A stretch of 64,000 bases of DNA from Microcella humidisoli (GTDB lineage Bacteria > Actinomycetota > Actinomycetes > Actinomycetales > Microbacteriaceae). Position 1 is the first letter of the stretch. The number at the start of each line of letters is the position of its first letter. The position numbers were made by a program, and so were the translations under genes. The notes under the pieces were generated by a model. The model had not been told where the DNA came from. It made no database searches and was given only the letters and a program-made list of their open reading frames with translations. The stretch is from contig NZ_CP101497.1 in NCBI RefSeq assembly GCF_024362325.1, positions 1,612,001 through 1,676,000 of the forward strand, read 5' to 3'. Below, piece after piece: positions 27,868 to 35,966 of the stretch.

Positions 27868-28686
27868 ATGACGATCACCCCGCCGCCCGCCGCCGCGCCT
27901 GAGTCACTGCTCGCAGCGCCCGACCAGGCAACCCAGTCGGCGATCACCGCCGAGATCGTGGCCGCTCACGCCGAGGCCGAGAGGCGCGTCGCGGCGGGCG
28001 AGTCGCTGCCGACGACGCTCTACGACTTCCCCGCCTATCGCTCGAGCATTCTGCGGCACCCCACGAAGAACCCGCGGCTCGTCGACCCCGAGACCATCGA
28101 GCTCTTCTCGCCCGCGTTCGGGCAGCGCGATGTCGCCGCGATCGAGACCGACCTCACGCTGCAGCACACGGGCGAGCCCCTCGGCGAGCGCATGACTGTC
28201 GAGGGCCGACTGCTCGACTCGTGGGGACGCCCGCTGCGCAACCAGCTCATCGAGATCTGGCAGGCCAATGCCGCGGGGCGCTACATCCACCAGCGCGACC
28301 AGCACCCCGCGCCGCTCGACCCGAACTTCACCGGAGCCGGCCGCACCATCACCGACGACGACGGCCGGTACCGTTTCGTCACGATCAAGCCCGGGCCCTA
28401 CCCGTGGCGCAACCATGTCAACGCCTGGCGGCCCGCGCACATCCACTTCTCGATCTTCGGCTCGTCGTTCACCCAGCGGATCATCACGCAGATGTACTTC
28501 CCCGGCGACCCGCTCTTCGCGCTCGATCCGATCTATAACTCGATCCGCACGCAGAAAGACCGTGATCGACTCATCGGGGTCTACGACCATGACCTGACGA
28601 GCCCCGAGTTCTCGATGGGATACCGCTTCGACATCGTCGTCGACGGCCCCGATGCCACCTGGTTCGAGCCCGAGGAAGGCCACTGA
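27868..28686 (+). CDS. pcaH: protocatechuate 3,4-dioxygenase beta subunit PcaH
   Basis: The 272-residue iron-binding subunit cleaves protocatechuate between the two hydroxyls to 3-carboxy-cis,cis-muconate with O2. The four Fe(III) ligands are all in place: Tyr139, Tyr178, His191 and His193, with the same spacings (39, 13 and 2 residues) as Tyr108/147/His160/162 of the Pseudomonas enzyme. It is about 30 residues longer than usual at the N terminus. A GAGGAG ribosome-binding site precedes the ATG. The one-base overlap with pcaG implies coupled synthesis of the two subunits. Confidence 0.95.
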   Translation: MTITPPPAAAPESLLAAPDQATQSAITAEIVAAHAEAERRVAAGESLPTTLYDFPAYRSSILRHPTKNPRLVDPETIELFSPAFGQRDVAAIETDLTLQHTGEPLGERMTVEGRLLDSWGRPLRNQLIEIWQANAAGRYIHQRDQHPAPLDPNFTGAGRTITDDDGRYRFVTIKPGPYPWRNHVNAWRPAHIHFSIFGSSFTQRIITQMYFPGDPLFALDPIYNSIRTQKDRDRLIGVYDHDLTSPEFSMGYRFDIVVDGPDATWFEPEEGH

Positions 28687-29249
28687 TGACCACCGTCCCG
28701 CCCCGCACCCTCGAGCCCACCCCGGGCCAGACCGTCGGCCCCTTCTTCGCCTTCGGATTGCAGTACCCCGCGATGAACCAGGTCGTCTTCCCGCACTCGC
28801 CGGACTCGCTCGTTCTGGGTGGCACGGTCACCGATGGAGCTGGGGCGGCGATTCCCGATGCGCTCATCGAGCTCTGGCAGGCTGACTCCGACGGTTCGAT
28901 TCCCCGCGTTCGCGGCGCCTGCAAACGCGATGGCCACACGTTCACCGGGTTCGGGCGCGCGTTCACGAGCGACGAGGGCCGGTACGAGTTCTGGACCCGG
29001 GAGCCGGGCGCCGAGGCCGGCAAGGCGCCCTTCTTCGCCATCGTCGTCTACGCTCGCGGGCTGCCGAACAAGCTGCACACCCGGGCGTACCTGCCGGACG
29101 ACGCGGCCGCGCTCGACGCTGATCCGCTGCTCTCCGCTCTGTCGGCCGACGAGCGCGCTACGCTCATCGCAACGCGCACGCCCGAGGGTGCCCTCCATTT
29201 CGACATCCGGCTGCAGGGCGAGAAGGAGACCGTGTTCCTTGCCTACTGA
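28686..29249 (+). CDS. pcaG: protocatechuate 3,4-dioxygenase alpha subunit PcaG
   Basis: The 187-residue subunit pairs with PcaH. It starts with the typical PTPGQTVGPFFAFGL and has IELWQADSDG and FTSDEGRYEFWTREPG, the beta-sandwich core shared with PcaH. As in other alpha subunits, the iron ligands are missing. The end overlaps pcaB, whose TTG start and ribosome-binding site GAAGGAGA lie inside this gene. Confidence 0.93.
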   Translation: MTTVPPRTLEPTPGQTVGPFFAFGLQYPAMNQVVFPHSPDSLVLGGTVTDGAGAAIPDALIELWQADSDGSIPRVRGACKRDGHTFTGFGRAFTSDEGRYEFWTREPGAEAGKAPFFAIVVYARGLPNKLHTRAYLPDDAAALDADPLLSALSADERATLIATRTPEGALHFDIRLQGEKETVFLAY

Positions 29250-30615
29250 CGGGTCGGTCGACCGGGGTCTGCTCTCGCCCGTGACCGTGGGCACTGCCGA
29301 CGCGGTCGGCGATGACGCCGTCCTCGGCGCCCTCGTTGCCGTCGAGATCGCGTTGACGCGGGCGTGGGCGGTGGTGGGGGATGCCCCGGCCGAGTTGGCC
29401 GAGCGCGTCTCGACCCAGCTCGGGTGGTCGGGCCCCGGCCTCCTCGCCCTCGGCCACGGCATCGACCTCGCCGAACTGGCGACGGCGGCCGTTGACGGCG
29501 GCAACCCGGTGATCCCGCTCGTCGGTCGCCTGCGGTCCCGCGTCCCCGAGAGCGACCGCGCCTGGGTCCACCGCGGAGCGACCAGTCAAGACGTTCTCGA
29601 CTCGGCGGTGATGCTGCTGGCGAGAGGGGTCGGCCACACGATCGTGCAGCACCTCGGCGAGGTGGACGCCTCGCTGGTCGCGCTCGCGGTGCGGCACCGC
29701 GATGAGGTCGCGGTCGCGCGCACGCTCGGTCAGCATGCGGTGCCCACCACCGTTGGTCTGCGGGCGGCAACCTGGCTCGTGGGCGTTCGGCGTGCGCGAC
29801 GTCGCCTCGAGCACGCCCTCGCGCACCTGCCCGCGCAACTCGGCGGTGCCGCGGGCACGCTGTCGGCCTTCGTCGAGCACGCGCGCGTCGCACACGGTGC
29901 CGAAGCCGAACAGGTCGTCGAGCGCCTCGTGGCGGCCTTCGCGAACGAGCTCGATCTCGCGGTGCCCGAGCACCCCTGGCATACCGTGCGCTGGCCCGTG
30001 ACCGAGCTCGGCGATGCGCTCGTGCAGACCATCGACAGCCTGGGCGTGATCGCTGGCGATGTGGCGACCCTCGCGCGCACCGAGATCGGCGAGCTCGTCG
30101 AATCGGCTCCCGGGGGGTCCTCGGCCATGCCCCACAAGCGCAACCCTGCCGCCTCGGTGCTGATCCGGTCGGCGGCCCTGCGGGCCCCCCAGCTCGGAGC
30201 CACCCTGCATCTCGCGGCGGCTCTCGCTGTCGACGAGCGCCCCGACGGTGCCTGGCACGCCGAGTGGCCCACGGTGCGCGAGCTGCTGCGGCTCGCGCTC
30301 GGCGCCGCCGGAACGGCGAGTCGACTCACTGCAGGGCTTGCTGTCGACCTCGCCGCGGTCGCGCGCAACCTCGACCAGTCGGCGGGCCTGCTGGTGACGG
30401 AACGCCTCGCGATCGTTCTGGGCCCGATCATCGGGATCGATCGCGCGCGCAGCATCGTGGCCGCGGCCACCAGTGTCGACGACCTCGAGCGCGTGCTGCA
30501 CGCAGAGCCCGGCCTTGCCGGGCACGACATCGCGGCGCTTCTCGATCCCGCCGCCTACCTCGGGCTCGCCGGCACCCTCGTCGATCGCGCGACCACCCTC
30601 GGGGAGGGGTCATGA
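29239..30615 (+). CDS. pcaB: 3-carboxy-cis,cis-muconate cycloisomerase PcaB
   Basis: The 458-residue enzyme of the fumarase/aspartase superfamily converts 3-carboxymuconate to 4-carboxymuconolactone. The superfamily signature GSSAMPHKRNP is present (Ser295 to Pro303), as are the upstream blocks HRGATSQDVLDSA and LGQHAVPTTVGLRAA. I choose TTG 29239 as the start because AAGGAGA at 29223-29229 is at the right distance and the next candidates would cut the N terminus. It overlaps pcaG by 11 bases and pcaD by four. Confidence 0.9.
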   Translation: MPTDGSVDRGLLSPVTVGTADAVGDDAVLGALVAVEIALTRAWAVVGDAPAELAERVSTQLGWSGPGLLALGHGIDLAELATAAVDGGNPVIPLVGRLRSRVPESDRAWVHRGATSQDVLDSAVMLLARGVGHTIVQHLGEVDASLVALAVRHRDEVAVARTLGQHAVPTTVGLRAATWLVGVRRARRRLEHALAHLPAQLGGAAGTLSAFVEHARVAHGAEAEQVVERLVAAFANELDLAVPEHPWHTVRWPVTELGDALVQTIDSLGVIAGDVATLARTEIGELVESAPGGSSAMPHKRNPAASVLIRSAALRAPQLGATLHLAAALAVDERPDGAWHAEWPTVRELLRLALGAAGTASRLTAGLAVDLAAVARNLDQSAGLLVTERLAIVLGPIIGIDRARSIVAAATSVDDLERVLHAEPGLAGHDIAALLDPAAYLGLAGTLVDRATTLGEGS

Positions 30616-31397
30616 CGGTACCGAAGATTCATCTCACCGCGATCGAGGGACCCGCCCAGGCGCCTCTTCTCGTGCTGGGCCCGTCGCTGGGCACCTCCAC
30701 GATTCTGTGGGAGTCGACCGTGCCGCTCCTGCGCGAGCGCTACCGGGTGTGCGCGTGGGATCTGCCGGGGCACGGCGACGCGCCGCCGGCCGCCGAGCCG
30801 TTCACCGTCGGCGAGCTGGCCGATGCCGTCGCGGCTACCGTCGCCGAGCGGGGCGAAGCCCGCATCCTGTACGCAGGGGTGTCGCTCGGGGGCGCGACCG
30901 GCCTCGAGCTCGCGCTGCGGCATCCCGCCGTCGTCGCGGCGACGGCGATCGTCGCCTCGGGAGCCCAGCTGGGCGATCCCGCCGCCTGGCACGAGCGCGC
31001 CGCGACCGTGCGCGCGCAGTCAACCTCGGTGCTCATCATCCCCTCGGCGCAGCGCTGGTTCGCTCCCGGGGCGATGGAGCGCGAGCCCGAGTTGTCGGGG
31101 CGACTGCTGCATGCGCTGCAAGACGCCGATGACGAGAGCTACGCGCGCTGCTGCGAAGCGCTCGCCGGGTACGACGTGCGCGAACGACTCGGCGAGGTGC
31201 GGATGCCCGTGCTCGCGCTCTGGGGAGAACACGATACGGTCGCCCCCGAGGCGAAGGCCGTCGAGATCGCCCGCGGCGTCGTCGACGGTCGCTCGGCGAT
31301 GGTGCCCGGCGTGGCACACCTGCCTCCTGCCGAGAACGCGGAGGCGGCCGCCGCTGCTCTGCGCCGGTTCTTCGCCGATGCTGCCCGAGAGGACTGA
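30612..31397 (+). CDS. pcaD: 3-oxoadipate enol-lactonase PcaD
   Basis: The 261-residue alpha/beta hydrolase opens 3-oxoadipate enol-lactone to 3-oxoadipate. The catalytic triad reads Ser91 in GVSLGGATG, Asp208 in WGEHDTV and His236 in GVAHLPPAE. It is encoded separately from pcaC here, whereas many Actinobacteria fuse the two as PcaL. The ATG overlaps the pcaB stop. Confidence 0.92.
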   Translation: MTVPKIHLTAIEGPAQAPLLVLGPSLGTSTILWESTVPLLRERYRVCAWDLPGHGDAPPAAEPFTVGELADAVAATVAERGEARILYAGVSLGGATGLELALRHPAVVAATAIVASGAQLGDPAAWHERAATVRAQSTSVLIIPSAQRWFAPGAMEREPELSGRLLHALQDADDESYARCCEALAGYDVRERLGEVRMPVLALWGEHDTVAPEAKAVEIARGVVDGRSAMVPGVAHLPPAENAEAAAAALRRFFADAARED

Positions 31398-31398
31398 G

Positions 31399-31824
31399 AT
31401 GGCCGACTCACCCGCACGCCCGTCAGGAGACGGACTCACGGACGGCGAGCGCTATGCCCAGGGGATGCGCGTGCGCCGCGAGGTGCTCTCCGACGCGCAC
31501 GTCGATGCCGCCATCGAGCGCACCACCCCGACCACGGCGGCGTTCCAAGACCTGATCACCCGTTACGCCTGGGGCGACATCTGGTCGCGGCCGGGGCTCG
31601 ACCGGCGGTCGCGGTCCGTGGCTGTGCTGAGCTCGCTCATCGCCCTCGGCCACCACGAGGAGTTCGCGATGCACGCGCGCGCGGCGCTGCGCAACGGGCT
31701 GACGCGCGACGAGATCGTCGAGGTCATACTGCAGAGCGCGATCTACGCGGGCGTTCCGGCGGCCAACACGGCGTTCGCGCTCGCCCGCCCGATCCTCGAT
31801 GAGGGGGAGTCGGCCGGCGCGTGA
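31399..31824 (+). CDS. pcaC: 4-carboxymuconolactone decarboxylase PcaC
   Basis: The 141-residue enzyme decarboxylates 4-carboxymuconolactone to 3-oxoadipate enol-lactone. The AhpD-like helical core is seen in TAAFQDLITRYAWGDIWSRPGL, DRRSRSVAVLSSLIALGHHEE and GLTRDEIVEVILQSAIYAGVPAAN. The start at ATG 31399 follows GAGAGGA. It is the last gene of the pcaHGBDC operon; the next gene is on the other strand 19 bases away. Confidence 0.93.
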   Translation: MADSPARPSGDGLTDGERYAQGMRVRREVLSDAHVDAAIERTTPTTAAFQDLITRYAWGDIWSRPGLDRRSRSVAVLSSLIALGHHEEFAMHARAALRNGLTRDEIVEVILQSAIYAGVPAANTAFALARPILDEGESAGA

Positions 31825-31843
31825 TCGCGGCCGACGGGCCTCT

Positions 31844-32521
31844 CTAGATCAGGCCCTGCCGCTGCGGCACGAGATCGATCGACGCGATCGCCGCGAGCGC
31901 GAGGCCCATGGCTCGCGCCTCGTCGGTGAACAGGCTCGACTGCACGCGCGCCGAGGTGATGCGCAGCGATTCGTCGCGCGTGAGACCGAACCAGCCGCAC
32001 ACGATCTCGATGCCGTGCGGCGTCACCCGCCACAGCTTGTCGGCGTCCTTGACGCACGCGTCGTCGACCGAGAGGGCCTCGTGGCGCGAGTCGTGCCCGT
32101 CGATGATCGCGACCACCCGATCGATGATCTCGGGTGGATGCCCCAGCTCGCCGAGCACCTCGGTGGCGATGCGAGCACCCTCGATCTCGTGCTGCCGCAC
32201 GAGGTCGGGTCGGCCGCCGCCCGGCGCGATCGCCTCGAGGATCTCGTGGTCGGCCACGGTCGACCAGCCGGTGTCGTGCAGCAGGATGGCCGGCAAGACG
32301 ACGGATTCGTCGGCGTCGGGTACGAGGGCGACCAGGGCCCGAGCGATGCCGTAGGCGTAGAGCGTGTGGGTGTCGTTGTTGCGCACGCGCAGGTGGCCGC
32401 GAGCGAGCTCCCAGATCGCACTGTCTCGCTCGCTGAGCGTGAGATAGCCGGGCACGTCGACCGCGTTCGGAATGTGGGCACGAACGTCGCGACCGTACCG
32501 CGTGCTCGTCGGTGAGCTCAT
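31844..32521 (-). CDS. HD-domain phosphohydrolase, paralogue of CreD
   Basis: The 225-residue protein has the HD metal site: His52, His82-Asp83 (LLHDTGW), His111 and His143-Asp144 (IDGHD). It shares with the HD protein at 40.2 kb the blocks HDTGW, IIDGHD, KDADKLWR and GWFGLT, so the two are clear paralogues. CreD-type enzymes remove the phosphate from aryl phosphates in the p-cresol pathway; this copy, divergent from the adjacent IclR gene across a shared operator, may act on another phosphorylated intermediate. ATG 32521 is chosen; a GTG at 32572 would start inside the operator. Confidence 0.75.
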   Translation of the reverse strand: MSSPTSTRYGRDVRAHIPNAVDVPGYLTLSERDSAIWELARGHLRVRNNDTHTLYAYGIARALVALVPDADESVVLPAILLHDTGWSTVADHEILEAIAPGGGRPDLVRQHEIEGARIATEVLGELGHPPEIIDRVVAIIDGHDSRHEALSVDDACVKDADKLWRVTPHGIEIVCGWFGLTRDESLRITSARVQSSLFTDEARAMGLALAAIASIDLVPQRQGLI

Positions 32522-32556
32522 GAACGAACGCTCGCACCACTGCTCGGGCAGCACAA

Positions 32557-32562
32557 CTATGC
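32557..32562 (-). promoter_or_regulatory. -10 element of the HD-domain gene (CATAGT)
   Basis: CATAGT on the minus strand directly follows operator 3, so a regulator bound there would touch the polymerase. The start codon is 35 bases further on. Confidence 0.4.
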
Positions 32563-32577
32563 TTCCGTTCACCGGAA
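32563..32577. promoter_or_regulatory. IclR-type operator 3 (HD gene/IclR intergenic)
   Basis: TTCCGTTCACCGGAA, a palindrome with arms TTCCG/CGGAA, matches TYCCRTTCANYGGRA. It lies between divergent genes, 42 bases from the HD gene and 39 bases from the IclR gene. Confidence 0.7.
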
Positions 32578-32616
32578 GGTCGGTGATGGTCGCGGTGTCG
32601 GTGGCGAGGAGGCCCC

Positions 32617-33420
32617 ATGACGAAGAACCCTGAGAGCGAGTCGCCGCCCTCGAGCGTGACCGGGCGGGTGCTCAGCATCCTGTCGGTCTTCGAGAAGAGC
32701 CTGGCCCCTCGCAGCCTCACCGAGATCAGTGCCGAGACCGGGCTGGCGCTCAGCACGACGCACCGCCTCGTCGGCGAGCTCGAGCAATGGGGGGCCCTGC
32801 AGCGTGACCCGCATGGCCGGTATCAGATCGGCTTGCGGCTCTGGGAGCTCGGCCAGCATGCCGGGCGACAGGTGCGTGAGATCGCCCGCCCGCTCCTGCA
32901 AGATCTGTACAGCCTGACCCAGCACACCGTGCACATCGCGATTCGCGACAAGACGGAGGTGCTCTACATCGACCGCGTGTACGGCACCCGCCGCGTGCCG
33001 CAGGCCTCGCGGGTCGGCGGGCGCCTGCCGCTGCACGCGACGGCGGTGGGAAAGGTGCTGCTGGCGTTCGAGGAATCGTGGTTGCGCGAGGCCGTGCTCG
33101 CGCAGCCGCTCGAGAGCCGCACCCCGCATACCCACGTCGACCCCGGGCAGCTTCGCCAGGAACTGGCGATCATCGCCGAACGCGGATACGCGCTCGCGAT
33201 CGAGGAGGTGCGGGTGGGATCGGCCTCGATCGCCGTTCCCGTCTTCCAACGCGGGGGAGGTATCGGCGCGGCTCTGGGGCTCGTCGCCGAGCGCGGCGAC
33301 GCTGACGTGCTCGAGCGCCATCTTCCCGCCATGCGCGGCATCGCGCGGCGAATCGAGGCGAGCGTCGGAGCCTTCCCGTTGCGCCAGCTCGGCGTGCGCC
33401 CGGTCGTCGACCGGCCCTAA
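32617..33420 (+). CDS. IclR-family transcriptional regulator, probably of the cre genes
   Basis: The 267-residue regulator has a winged helix (residues 13-70: RVLSILSVFEKSLAPRSLTE, then TGLALSTTHRLVGELEQWGAL) and an IclR effector domain (RVGGRLPLHATAVGKVLLAF, ASIAVPVFQRGG). AGGAGG stands eight bases before the ATG. Palindromes of the same type lie before it and directly after its stop, in front of the P450 gene, so it probably controls itself, the HD gene and the cre operon. The effector may be p-cresol, its phosphate or 4-hydroxybenzoate; this is inference. Confidence 0.88.
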   Translation: MTKNPESESPPSSVTGRVLSILSVFEKSLAPRSLTEISAETGLALSTTHRLVGELEQWGALQRDPHGRYQIGLRLWELGQHAGRQVREIARPLLQDLYSLTQHTVHIAIRDKTEVLYIDRVYGTRRVPQASRVGGRLPLHATAVGKVLLAFEESWLREAVLAQPLESRTPHTHVDPGQLRQELAIIAERGYALAIEEVRVGSASIAVPVFQRGGGIGAALGLVAERGDADVLERHLPAMRGIARRIEASVGAFPLRQLGVRPVVDRP

Positions 33421-33426
33421 GGTCAC

Positions 33427-33441
33427 TTCCATTCAATGGAA
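33427..33441. promoter_or_regulatory. IclR-type operator 4 (cre operon promoter)
   Basis: TTCCATTCAATGGAA, a perfect 5+5 palindrome, matches TYCCRTTCANYGGRA. It begins seven bases after the IclR stop and ends 81 bases before the P450 ATG. Confidence 0.7.
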
Positions 33442-33522
33442 GGTTGAGTGTCGCGTGGTGCAGACCGTGCGTTCAATACAGCCAGCGCATCGTTCGCGCT
33501 GCCAGACCACGAAGGAGTCGTC

Positions 33523-34848
33523 ATGGCCATCGAGACCAGCACCGCACCCGCCGCTACCGGCGGGTGCCCCGTCGACCACGGGCAGTTCGGCACGGCCGAT
33601 CGCTCCGGTGCCGACACGCACGACGGTGCCGAGAACCACTACGGGTACCAGCCGTTCGACATGACCGACCCGTTCCCTTCCTACGAGCGCCTACGTCGGA
33701 ACGCTCCCGTGCACTTCGACGAGCGCATCGGCTACTGGGTCGTCACGCGCTACGCCGACGTCAAGGCCGTCTTCGACGACTGGGAGACCTTCTCGAGCGA
33801 GAACGCCCAGGCCCCCATCCGTCCGCGCAGTGCCGGTGCCACCGAGATCATGACCGAGGGCGGCTTCACCGCGTACTCGGGTCTCTCGGCCCGCGTGCCC
33901 CCGGAGCACACGCGCATTCGTGCCATCGCGCAGCGCGCCTTCACGCCGCGCCGCTTCAAGCTGCTCGAGCCCACGATTCGCGAGAACACCCGTCTCGCCC
34001 TCGACGCCATGCTCGCCTCGAGCGACGCCACCGGTGACTTCCTCACCGACGTCGCCTACGACATCCCCACCATCACGATCCTCACCCTGCTCGGCGTCCA
34101 CCCGTCGATGGTGCCGACCTACAAGCGCTGGTCAGACTCGCGCGCAGCCATGACCTGGGGCGATCTCAGCGACGACGAGCAGTTGCCCCACGCTCGCAAC
34201 CTCGTGGAGTACTGGCAGGAGTGCATCCAGCTGGTCGTGCAGGCGCACCGCGACGGCGGCGACAGCCTCGTCGCTGACCTGGTGCGTGCCCAGGAGGGCG
34301 GCGCCGAGATCAGCGATCACGAGATCGCCTCGCTCTGCTACAGCCTGCTCTTCGCCGGACACGAGACGACGACGACGCTCATCGCCAACTCCGCACGCGT
34401 GCTCTTGAGCCATCGCGATCAGTGGGACCGGATCGTCGCCGACCAGGCCCTCATTCCCGGAGCGATCGACGAGGTCTTGCGCTACAGCGGCTCGATTCTT
34501 GCCTGGCGCCGGCGCGCGCTCGCTGACGCTGAGATCGGCGGAGTGGCCGTGCCGAAGGGGGCCGACATTCTGCTCGTCATGGGGTCCGCGAACCGCGACG
34601 AGGCCGTGTTCGAGAACCCCGACGAGTTCGACATCACGCGCCCTGACGCCCGCAGCCACCTGTCGTTCGGCTTCGGCATCCACTACTGCTTGGGAAACCA
34701 GCTCGCCAAGCTGCAGGCGAAGATCGTGCTCGAAGAGACGATCGCCCGTGCGCCGCAGCTGCGCCTCGTCGAAGGCGCAGAGATCACCTTCGGCGAGAAC
34801 CTCTCGTTCCGCGCTCCCACCTCCGTTCCCGTCACCTGGAAGGCCTGA
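33523..34848 (+). CDS. creJ: cytochrome P450 CreJ-like (aryl-phosphate methyl hydroxylase)
   Basis: The 441-residue soluble P450 has the heme loop FGFGIHYCLG with Cys389, the I-helix oxygen-activating motif AGHETT at 278-283 and the K-helix E-x-x-R at Glu317/Arg320. By position in a J-I-H-G-F-E-D-C cluster it corresponds to CreJ of Corynebacterium glutamicum (CYP288 type), which oxidises the methyl group of p-cresyl phosphate in steps, using the ferredoxin and reductase encoded downstream. GAAGGAG at 33511-33517 fixes ATG 33523; an earlier GTG at 33448 has no such site. Confidence 0.85.
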   Translation: MAIETSTAPAATGGCPVDHGQFGTADRSGADTHDGAENHYGYQPFDMTDPFPSYERLRRNAPVHFDERIGYWVVTRYADVKAVFDDWETFSSENAQAPIRPRSAGATEIMTEGGFTAYSGLSARVPPEHTRIRAIAQRAFTPRRFKLLEPTIRENTRLALDAMLASSDATGDFLTDVAYDIPTITILTLLGVHPSMVPTYKRWSDSRAAMTWGDLSDDEQLPHARNLVEYWQECIQLVVQAHRDGGDSLVADLVRAQEGGAEISDHEIASLCYSLLFAGHETTTTLIANSARVLLSHRDQWDRIVADQALIPGAIDEVLRYSGSILAWRRRALADAEIGGVAVPKGADILLVMGSANRDEAVFENPDEFDITRPDARSHLSFGFGIHYCLGNQLAKLQAKIVLEETIARAPQLRLVEGAEITFGENLSFRAPTSVPVTWKA

Positions 34849-34849
34849 C

Positions 34850-35923
34850 ATGACTGCGCCCGCATACATCCAGTTCTTCGACGGCGGCGAGCCTGCCGCC
34901 CATGAGCTCCTCGGGGGCAAGTGCGCCTCGCTCGTCGCCTTGACCGAAGCCGGGCTGCCGGTCCCTCCCGGTTTCGCCGTCACGACGATCGCATTCGACG
35001 CCTTCATCCACGCGGCCGGCATCGCAGACGACATCCATCGGATGCTCGGCACGATCGATGCCGACGACACCGCCAGCATCGATGCCGTGTCGGAGCAGAT
35101 CCGCTCGGAGATCATCAGCCGACCGGTGCCGGTCGAGATCCACGACGCCTTCACCGAGGCCTTCGAAGCGCTGCAGGCGCGATTCACCGGCGAGACTCCC
35201 GTGGCCGTGCGCTCGTCGGCCACGGCGGAGGATCTGCCCGACGCGAGCTTCGCCGGTCAGCAGGACACCTACCTGTGGCTCCTCGGCCGCGACGAGGTCG
35301 CCGCTCACGTGCGTCAGTGCTGGGCCTCGCTCTACACCTCGCGCGCGATCGTCTACCGGCTCAAGAACGGCATCCCGAACGAAGGCCTCTCCATGGCGGT
35401 CGCCGTGCAGAAGATGGTCGACGCCCGCACCGCGGGCGTCGCGATGACGATCGACCCGGTGAACGGCGACAAGTCGACGATCGTGATCGACGCCTCGTGG
35501 GGCCTCGGCGAGCTCGTCGTCTCCGGCACTGTCACCCCCGACAACCTGCGGGTCGACAAGGTCATGCGCACGGTGTCGGAAGAGATCATCGGCGACAAGC
35601 ACATCGAGCTGGTGCCCGACGCCGCGTCGCGCAGCGTCATCGAGCGCGAGGTCGAGCCCGAGCGACGCACCGTGCGGTGCTTGAGCGATGCCGACGTCGC
35701 CGCTATCGCCGCGATCGCCAAGCGTGCCGAGAAGCACTTCGGTTGCCCGCAAGACATCGAGTGGGCGATCGATCGCGGCCTGCCGGAGGGAGAGAACCTC
35801 CTCCTCCTGCAGTCGCGGCCCGAGACCGTCTGGTCGATCAAGACCACCGAGCCCTCGACGGCCACGTCGGGGTTCGGCATCGAAAGCATCACCCGTTCCC
35901 TGCTCACCCAGATCGGTCGCTGA
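34850..35923 (+). CDS. creI: PEP-synthase-like ATP-binding subunit of aryl kinase (CreI-like)
   Basis: The 357-residue protein corresponds to the ATP-grasp N-terminal domain of PEP synthase/pyruvate phosphate dikinase: GGKCASLVALTEAGLPVPPG near residue 22, AVRSSATAEDLPDASFAGQQ with Arg121, and LLLQSRPETVW with Gln321-Arg323 at the end. It stops there, without the phosphohistidine or PEP/pyruvate domains. With the next gene it would form the two-part 4-methylphenol kinase CreHI, which forms an aryl phosphate with ATP. The letter is assigned from gene order with C. glutamicum. Confidence 0.82.
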   Translation: MTAPAYIQFFDGGEPAAHELLGGKCASLVALTEAGLPVPPGFAVTTIAFDAFIHAAGIADDIHRMLGTIDADDTASIDAVSEQIRSEIISRPVPVEIHDAFTEAFEALQARFTGETPVAVRSSATAEDLPDASFAGQQDTYLWLLGRDEVAAHVRQCWASLYTSRAIVYRLKNGIPNEGLSMAVAVQKMVDARTAGVAMTIDPVNGDKSTIVIDASWGLGELVVSGTVTPDNLRVDKVMRTVSEEIIGDKHIELVPDAASRSVIEREVEPERRTVRCLSDADVAAIAAIAKRAEKHFGCPQDIEWAIDRGLPEGENLLLLQSRPETVWSIKTTEPSTATSGFGIESITRSLLTQIGR

Positions 35924-35966
35924 CCGCGACCGTTCGACGTCAACCCGTTCCGCTGAAAGGATTCGC

